Assembly (NCBI GenBank): GCA_018000455.1
Contig: JAGNJW010000002.1
Location: forward strand, 248,001-312,000
Length of the DNA: 64,000 nt
Reading direction: 5' to 3'
Origin: Acidobacteriota bacterium
GTDB taxonomy: Bacteria > Acidobacteriota > Vicinamibacteria > Vicinamibacterales > UBA2999
This document shows, in pieces, positions 58,744-64,000 of the stretch (position 1 is the stretch's first letter; the number at the start of each line of letters is the position of its first letter). The position numbers and the translations under genes were made by a program. Under the pieces are notes generated by a model. The model made no database searches. It was not told where the DNA came from and saw only the letters and a list, made by a program, of their open reading frames with translations.

Positions 58744-59967
58744 ATGCACCATCGCATTCCCCAATCAGCCGACCCACGGCGCGCCGCCATGGCGGCCGCC
58801 GTGTCGTCGTGCGTGCACTGCGGCTTCTGCTTGCCAGCCTGCCCCACCTACAAGGTGCTCGGCGAGGAGATGGACTCGCCCCGAGGCCGCATCGTGCTCA
58901 TGAAGGAGGTGCTCGAGGGCGGCCTGGCGCTCGACGACGCGGCGCCGCATCTCGATCGCTGCCTCGGATGCCTGGCCTGCGAGACCGCCTGCCCATCCGG
59001 CGTCCGCTACCGCGACCTGATCGAACCGATGCGCGAGGATCTGGTGGCAGCGCGATCGTGGCCGGCCCGCCTGCATTTGGCCGGCCTGCTGGTGGTGATG
59101 GCCTCGCCCACGCTCTTCCGCGCGGCGGCGGTGGCGGGCGCAGCCGCCAGAGCGTTGCAAGGAGCGCTACCGGCGACGATGGACACGATGCTCAAACTCC
59201 TGCCGGCGTCGCTGCCGGCGCCCACTGCGCCGCCCGCCGTGACGCCAGCTCGCGGCACCCGGCGCGGGCGCGTGGCACTCATGACCGGGTGCGTGCAGAG
59301 CGTGCTGCGGCCGGGCATCACCGAGGCGGCCATCCGCGTGCTGGCGGCCAACGGCGTCGAGGTGGTCGTGCCGCCCGACCAGGGCTGCTGCGGCGCGTTG
59401 GCCCTGCATGCTGGCGACCGTTCGCACGGCGAGGCGCTCGCGGCCGCGCATCACCGTCGCTTCCCCATCGATGTCGATGCCGTGCTGGCCTCGGCAGCGG
59501 GCTGCGGTTCGTCGATGAAGGCCACGCACCGAGGCGCCGCTCCCGTGCTCGACGTGCTGGAGTACCTGGACCGCCTCGGTCTGGTCGAACCGCTCGCGCT
59601 CGCCACGCCCAGGCGCGTGGCCTATCAGGACGCCTGCCACCTGGCGCACGCCCAGCAGGTGACGAGTGCGCCGCGGCGCCTGCTGGCGGCCATTGACGGC
59701 CTGACGCTGGCGCCCCTCGCCGACAGTGGCCTGTGCTGCGGCTCGGCGGGGCTCTACAACCTCGAGCAGCCCGAGCTGGCCGCCGCCCTTGGCCGCCGAA
59801 AAGCCGCGGCCATCGCCGCTTCGGGTGCCACGCTCGTCACCTCCGCCAATATCGGCTGTCTCACGCAGATGCAGGCCTCGCTCGCATCAGATGGGCACGC
59901 CATCGAGGTCGCCCACGTCGTCGAACTCCTCGACATGGCGTCGACGGGCCGGCGCGAATCACAATAG
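58744..59967 (+). CDS. glcF: Glycolate oxidase iron-sulfur subunit GlcF
   Basis: Electron-transfer subunit of the GlcDEF oxidase, linking to quinone. The 407-residue protein has two [4Fe-4S] motifs (CVHCGFCLPACPTY and CLGCLACETACPSG) and two CCG domains (DQGCCGALALHAG and SGLCCGSAGLYN). larA follows after 3 bases, so one transcript is likely. Confidence 0.93.
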   Translation: MHHRIPQSADPRRAAMAAAVSSCVHCGFCLPACPTYKVLGEEMDSPRGRIVLMKEVLEGGLALDDAAPHLDRCLGCLACETACPSGVRYRDLIEPMREDLVAARSWPARLHLAGLLVVMASPTLFRAAAVAGAAARALQGALPATMDTMLKLLPASLPAPTAPPAVTPARGTRRGRVALMTGCVQSVLRPGITEAAIRVLAANGVEVVVPPDQGCCGALALHAGDRSHGEALAAAHHRRFPIDVDAVLASAAGCGSSMKATHRGAAPVLDVLEYLDRLGLVEPLALATPRRVAYQDACHLAHAQQVTSAPRRLLAAIDGLTLAPLADSGLCCGSAGLYNLEQPELAAALGRRKAAAIAASGATLVTSANIGCLTQMQASLASDGHAIEVAHVVELLDMASTGRRESQ

Positions 59968-59970
59968 GCC

Positions 59971-61236
59971 ATGCGTCTCGATCTCGACTACGGCAGCCAC
60001 GGCCTGGTGGTGGACGTCCCCGACGATCGCACCGTCGTCGTGGCGCCGCGTCATACCGACGCGCTCGGCGACGCTGCCGCCGCCCTCGCAGGCGCGCTCG
60101 AGCGTCCGACGGCCGGGCCGCCTTTGGCCTCACTCGTCGAGCATGGCCAGAAGGTCGCGATCTCGGTCTGCGACATCACACGCGCGCAACCGCGCCGGGT
60201 GATGCTCGAAGCCATCTTCGCCGCGCTCGGGCAGACGCGCGCCGAGGACGTCACGATTCTGGTCGCCACGGGCACCCACCGCGCCTGCACGCCCGACGAG
60301 CTGACGCGGATGCTCGGGCCCGGCATCGTGGCGCGTTACCGGGTCGTCAATCACGACGCCAGAGACGACGCCTCGCTGGCCTTTGCCGGCACGACGTCGG
60401 GCGGCGTGCCCATCTGGCTGAACCGCCACTGGACTGAAGCCGATGTCCGCATCACGACCGGCTTCGTCGAACCGCATTTCTTCGCCGGCTTCAGCGGTGG
60501 ACCGAAGATGGTGGCCCCGGGTCTGGCCGGGCTCGCCACGACGCTCGTGCTACACGACGCGCGTCACATCGGCCACCCGAACGCCGTCTGGGGCATCACC
60601 GAGGGCAATCCCATTCACGACGACGTCCGCGAGATCGCGACCATGACCGGCGTGACCTTTGCGCTCGACGTGGCGCTCAACCGCGAACAGGCAATTACGA
60701 AGGTCTTCGCCGGCACGCTGCTCGAGGAGCATGCGGCCGCCTGCGTCTATGTCAAGCAGACGGCCATGTGTCCGGTCGACGGCCGCTTCGACGTGGTCGT
60801 GACGACCAACTCCGGGTATCCGCTGGATCAGAACCTCTACCAGGCCGTCAAAGGGATATCGGCGGCGGCGTGCATCGTCAAGACCGGCGGCACCATCCTG
60901 TGCGCGGCCGAGTGCCGCGACGGCGTGCCCGATCACGGCCCCTACGGCCGGCTGCTACGGCAGCGCCGCTCGCCGGCGGCACTGCTCGAGATGGTCGAGG
61001 CGCCTGGGTTTGCCGAGCAGGACGCCTGGCAGGTGCAGGTACAAGCGCTCATCCAGCAGAAGGCGCGCGTGCTGGTCATGGCCGACGGCCTGACCCACGA
61101 ACAACTGCGGCAGGCGCACTTCGAACCCGTGACTGACGTGGGCATGGCCGTGCGCGATGCCCTGGGACAGGCGGGTCCCGGCGCTTCGCTGGCCGTCCTG
61201 CCGCACGGCCCCCAGACGATTCCCTACCTGCGCTGA
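59971..61236 (+). CDS. larA: Nickel-dependent lactate racemase LarA family
   Basis: LarA interconverts L- and D-2-hydroxyacids using a nickel-pincer nucleotide. The 421-residue protein has the catalytic and cofactor features: CDITRAQP, ATGTHRACT, EPHFFAGFSGGPKMVAPGLA (with the Lys that holds the cofactor) and the NSGYPLDQNLYQAVK segment. The LarB, LarC and LarE cofactor-synthesis genes are not in the window. Position after glcDEF suggests it delivers the correct lactate isomer to that oxidase. Confidence 0.9.
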   Translation: MRLDLDYGSHGLVVDVPDDRTVVVAPRHTDALGDAAAALAGALERPTAGPPLASLVEHGQKVAISVCDITRAQPRRVMLEAIFAALGQTRAEDVTILVATGTHRACTPDELTRMLGPGIVARYRVVNHDARDDASLAFAGTTSGGVPIWLNRHWTEADVRITTGFVEPHFFAGFSGGPKMVAPGLAGLATTLVLHDARHIGHPNAVWGITEGNPIHDDVREIATMTGVTFALDVALNREQAITKVFAGTLLEEHAAACVYVKQTAMCPVDGRFDVVVTTNSGYPLDQNLYQAVKGISAAACIVKTGGTILCAAECRDGVPDHGPYGRLLRQRRSPAALLEMVEAPGFAEQDAWQVQVQALIQQKARVLVMADGLTHEQLRQAHFEPVTDVGMAVRDALGQAGPGASLAVLPHGPQTIPYLR

Positions 61237-61297
61237 GGCGGGTGGACGGCTCGCTCGGCGGGCACCCAGGCCACTGGCCGCATGCACCGCCACGGCC

Positions 61298-63451
61298 CTA
61301 CTGGGTGGTGTTCCCGGCCCCCGGCAGCTTCGGCGTCACGCCGAGGTGGTGCATCACGAAGGCATAGATGTCGGCCGTGCTCTCGATCTGCTTCTTCGTG
61401 TTGCTGGCGCCGTGCCCGCTCTTCGTGTCGACGCGAATGAGCACTGGCGCCTTGCCGCCCTGCCGCTCCTGCAGCGTCGCGGCGTACTTGAACGAGTGGG
61501 CCGGCACGACGCGATCGTCGTGGTCGGCGGTTGTGACGAGCGTCGCCGGGTAGCTCGTGCCCGCCTTCAGGTTGTGGAGCGGGGAGTAGGCCAAGAGCGC
61601 CTTGAACTCCTCGGGGTTGTCGCTCGAGCCGTAGTCGGCGATCCAGTTCCAGCCGATCGTGAAGGTGTGGAAGCGCAGCATGTCCATGACGCCCACCTGC
61701 GGGATGGCCACGGCGAAGAGCTCTGGCCGCTGGTTCATCACTGCGCCGACCAGCAGGCCGCCGTTCGAACCGCCGAGCATCGCGAGCTTCGGCGTGGAGG
61801 TGTAGTTGTTGGCGATGAGCCACTCGGCCGCCGCGATGAAATCGTCGAACACGTTCTGCTTCTGGAGCTTGGTGCCGGCCTCGTGCCAGGCCTCGCCGTA
61901 CTCGGCGCCGCCGCGCAAATTGACCGAGGCGTAGACGAACCCCTGCTCGAGCAGCGCAATACGGAGCGCGCTGAATGACGGCGACATCGTGATGTTGAAC
62001 CCGCCGTAGCCGTACATCAGTGTCGGATTTTGCCCGGTCTTCTGCAGTCCCTTCTTGTAGGTGAGGAACATCGGCACCTTCGTGCCGTCTTTGCTCGTCA
62101 CGAACACCTGCGTGACCTCGTAGTCGCCGGCCGAGAAGCCGGGGATCGTCACCTCACGAAACGCCGAGGTTGCCCTCGTCGCCACGTCGTAGCTGAAAAT
62201 CGTGGGTGGATAGTTGAACGAGGTGTAGGTGAAGAAAATCTGCGCGTCGTCCTGGCGGCCGCCAAGGCCGGTCACCGTGCCGGGGCCGGGTAGCGTGATC
62301 TCGTGCTCGGGCTTTCCGGTCAGGTCGAACACGTACGAGCGTGACGTGACGTCCTTGAGGTAGCTCGCAAAGAGCTTGCCGCCGCCGGTGGCCACGCCGT
62401 CGAGCGGCTCGGGCCGTTCCGGCAGCACATCCTTCCACGACGACTCGGCCGGTGCCTTGGGGTCGAACAGGAACACGCGGCCGTTGGGCGCCTTGCGGTC
62501 GGTGTGGACGAGGAACGTGGCGCCGATGTTGTCGACGACGGTGAAGGTGTCGTCGCCGATGTCGCCGACGATTGGCTTGAAGGTCTCGTCCTTCGACGTC
62601 AGATCCCGGTAGAAGACCGCGTTGCCCTTCTTGCCCTTGCCGCGATCCGATACCGTCAGGATGAGGAAACGCTCGTCCTCGGTGACCTCGACCGTGTGGA
62701 AGCGCTCGGGGTTAGCCGGATCGGAGAACACCCTCTCGTCCGCGGTCTGCGGCGTGCCTACCCGGTGGAAGTACACCTCGTGATTGACGTTCTTCGCCGA
62801 GAGGTCTCGCCCGCCCTCCGGGGCCGGGTAGCGGCTGTAGAAGAAGCCGTTGCCGGCCCAGGCCGCCCCGGACACCTTTACCCACTTGACGACATCCTCG
62901 CGCGGCTGCCTGGTCGCCACGTCGAGCACGCGGTACTCCATCCAGTCGGATCCGCCCTGCGAGAGGCCGTAGACGGCCAGAGCGCCGTCCTTCGACACGC
63001 TGAACACGGAGAGCTTGGTCGTGCCATCGGGCGACAACGTATTGGGATCGAGCAGCACCTCGGGCGCGCCGTCGAGTCCCTGCTGCCGGTAGATGACCGC
63101 CTGATTCTGCAAACCGTCGTTCTTCGAGAAGAAGTAGCGGTCGCCGCGACGTTCCGGAGCGCTGAACTTCGGGTAATCGAACAGCTGCTCCAGGCGGGCC
63201 GTGAGCGCCGGGCGGAAGGAGATGGTGTCGAGATGCGCGAAAGTGACCGTGTTCTGCGCCGCGACCCAGGCGGCCGTCTCGGCGGAGGTATCGTCCTCGA
63301 GCCACCGGTAGGGATCCGGCACGGCGACGCCGTGGTAGGTGTCGACGTGGTCGACCGTCTTCGTGGTCGGGTAGATCATCTTCGGCGGCTCCGGCGACGA
63401 ACAGGCCGACGCCAGCACCATGCAGGCGGCGGTCAGTGACAGTCGAGGCAT
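61298..63451 (-). CDS. Prolyl oligopeptidase family lipoprotein (S9A)
   Basis: A 717-residue serine peptidase with a lipoprotein signal (LTAACMVLASACSS), so it is probably envelope-anchored and degrades short proline-containing peptides. A seven-bladed propeller fills the first 400 or so residues after YPTTKTVDHVDTYHGVAVPD. The catalytic triad is Ser562 in GGSNGG, Asp in TADHDDRV and His in SGHGAS. The D-aminoacylase gene upstream in the same direction suggests a peptide-scavenging unit. Confidence 0.94.
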   Translation of the reverse strand: MPRLSLTAACMVLASACSSPEPPKMIYPTTKTVDHVDTYHGVAVPDPYRWLEDDTSAETAAWVAAQNTVTFAHLDTISFRPALTARLEQLFDYPKFSAPERRGDRYFFSKNDGLQNQAVIYRQQGLDGAPEVLLDPNTLSPDGTTKLSVFSVSKDGALAVYGLSQGGSDWMEYRVLDVATRQPREDVVKWVKVSGAAWAGNGFFYSRYPAPEGGRDLSAKNVNHEVYFHRVGTPQTADERVFSDPANPERFHTVEVTEDERFLILTVSDRGKGKKGNAVFYRDLTSKDETFKPIVGDIGDDTFTVVDNIGATFLVHTDRKAPNGRVFLFDPKAPAESSWKDVLPERPEPLDGVATGGGKLFASYLKDVTSRSYVFDLTGKPEHEITLPGPGTVTGLGGRQDDAQIFFTYTSFNYPPTIFSYDVATRATSAFREVTIPGFSAGDYEVTQVFVTSKDGTKVPMFLTYKKGLQKTGQNPTLMYGYGGFNITMSPSFSALRIALLEQGFVYASVNLRGGAEYGEAWHEAGTKLQKQNVFDDFIAAAEWLIANNYTSTPKLAMLGGSNGGLLVGAVMNQRPELFAVAIPQVGVMDMLRFHTFTIGWNWIADYGSSDNPEEFKALLAYSPLHNLKAGTSYPATLVTTADHDDRVVPAHSFKYAATLQERQGGKAPVLIRVDTKSGHGASNTKKQIESTADIYAFVMHHLGVTPKLPGAGNTTQ

Positions 63452-63459
63452 GGTGCTCC

Positions 63460-64000
63460 TCAGCGCACGCCTGCATGGCCGGGGCCGCGCAGCGCTCGGC
63501 CGGGGCGGGCGGTCGTGATGGCGCCATCTTTGACCACCGCCTGACCGTTGACGAACACGTGGCGCATGCCGGCGGAATAATGGTTGGGCTGCTCGAAGGT
63601 GGCCACGTCCTTGACGGTGGCGGGGTCGAACACCACGAGATCGGCGAACATGCCGGGCCGCACGAGTCCGCGGTCGGTGATGCCGACGCGAATCGCCGCC
63701 TGCGACGTGGCCTTGCGGACGGCCTCCTCGAGTGTCAGCACGCCGTCCTCGCGCACGTACTTGCCGAGCACGCGCGTAAAGGTACCCCAGGCACGCGGGT
63801 GCGACTTCGATTCCGAGAGCGGGCCGTCTTCGGCCCTGGCGCCCGAGTCGGTGTCGAACGACACCCACGGCGTGCGCATGGCCTCAACCACGTCACTCTC
63901 GCGCATGATCGAGATGATGACCGAGGATTCCGCCTTGTCGGCGATGACGAGATCGATGGCGGCATCGCGCGGGTCCTTGTCCATGACCCGTCCGATCTCG
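63460..64000 (-). CDS. D-aminoacylase (N-acyl-D-amino-acid deacylase), C-terminal part
   Basis: The frame is open to the window edge, so the N-terminus is missing. The visible 180 residues match the end of amidohydrolase-type D-aminoacylases: IMRESDVVEAMRTPWVSFDTDSG, HPRAWGTFTRVLGKYVRE, RVGITDRGLVRPGMFADLVV and a final ATFEQPNHYSAGMRHVFVNG. It removes acyl groups from N-acyl-D-amino acids. It lies 8 bases upstream of the prolyl oligopeptidase gene. Confidence 0.9.
   Translation of the reverse strand, partial: EIGRVMDKDPRDAAIDLVIADKAESSVIISIMRESDVVEAMRTPWVSFDTDSGARAEDGPLSESKSHPRAWGTFTRVLGKYVREDGVLTLEEAVRKATSQAAIRVGITDRGLVRPGMFADLVVFDPATVKDVATFEQPNHYSAGMRHVFVNGQAVVKDGAITTARPGRALRGPGHAGVR

Overview
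The window is a very GC-rich chromosomal segment made almost entirely of tightly packed, often overlapping housekeeping genes. Gene content fits an Acidobacteriota-type bacterium (Vicinamibacteria-like): the ispE / tRNA-Gln / prs / rplY / pth / rpsF / rpsR / rplI / dnaB / alr / radA order, a complex I operon with fused NuoE-NuoF, heptose-LPS genes, a full-length Lhr helicase, and secreted NHL-repeat and S9 peptidase proteins. This taxonomic call is an inference from gene content, not from a marker phylogeny. No phage, insertion sequence, integrase or CRISPR array is visible.

Layout. 34-12817 (all minus strand): a TPR protein, a lipoprotein, ispE, tRNA-Gln, prs, rplY, pth, rpsF-rpsR-rplI, dnaB, alr, then radA and plsC, with a decayed tfoX-like gene on the other strand. 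12886-16290 (plus): a Trm112-like protein, an ADP-heptose-type glycosyltransferase, an O-antigen ligase-like protein and a heptose-7-phosphate kinase, joined by 4-base overlaps. 16387-21037: purH, a cold-shock gene with a structured leader, two poorly known proteins, and selA. 21077-33397 (minus): nuoA-B-C-[gmhA]-D-EF-H-J-K-L-M-N, with nuoG and nuoI missing. 33533-43243: a GT4 glycosyltransferase, lhr with a wrecked nei-type glycosylase gene behind it, fdhD, a receiver protein, yajQ and a fibronectin-like secreted protein. 43311-53376: many small stress, redox and surface genes (SDR, exported rubredoxin-like protein, OsmC, truncated globin, RlmI-like methyltransferase, thioesterase, HupE-like protein, NHL protein, cytochrome c, beta-barrel protein, FmdB). 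53399-61236 (plus): a class III aminotransferase, a divergent Nramp-family transporter, glcDEF and larA, which together look like a lactate/glycolate oxidation module. 61298-64000 (minus): a prolyl oligopeptidase lipoprotein and the end of a D-aminoacylase.

Functional links. GmhA (inside the nuo operon), the RfaE1-type kinase and the GT9 enzyme imply a heptose-containing LPS core. SelA and FdhD together suggest a selenocysteine formate dehydrogenase elsewhere. LarA with GlcDEF would feed both lactate isomers to a membrane-linked 2-hydroxyacid oxidase.

Most unusual signals: (1) two intergenic regions built alike, with period-7 repeat arrays in inverted orientation flanking an intrinsic terminator; (2) the complex I operon lacking nuoG and nuoI but carrying gmhA; (3) the cspA leader, with a terminator-like hairpin between promoter and gene; (4) -10 boxes placed about 6-9 bases before several start codons, suggesting leaderless mRNAs; (5) the three decaying genes (tfoX-like, nei-like, VOC-like).
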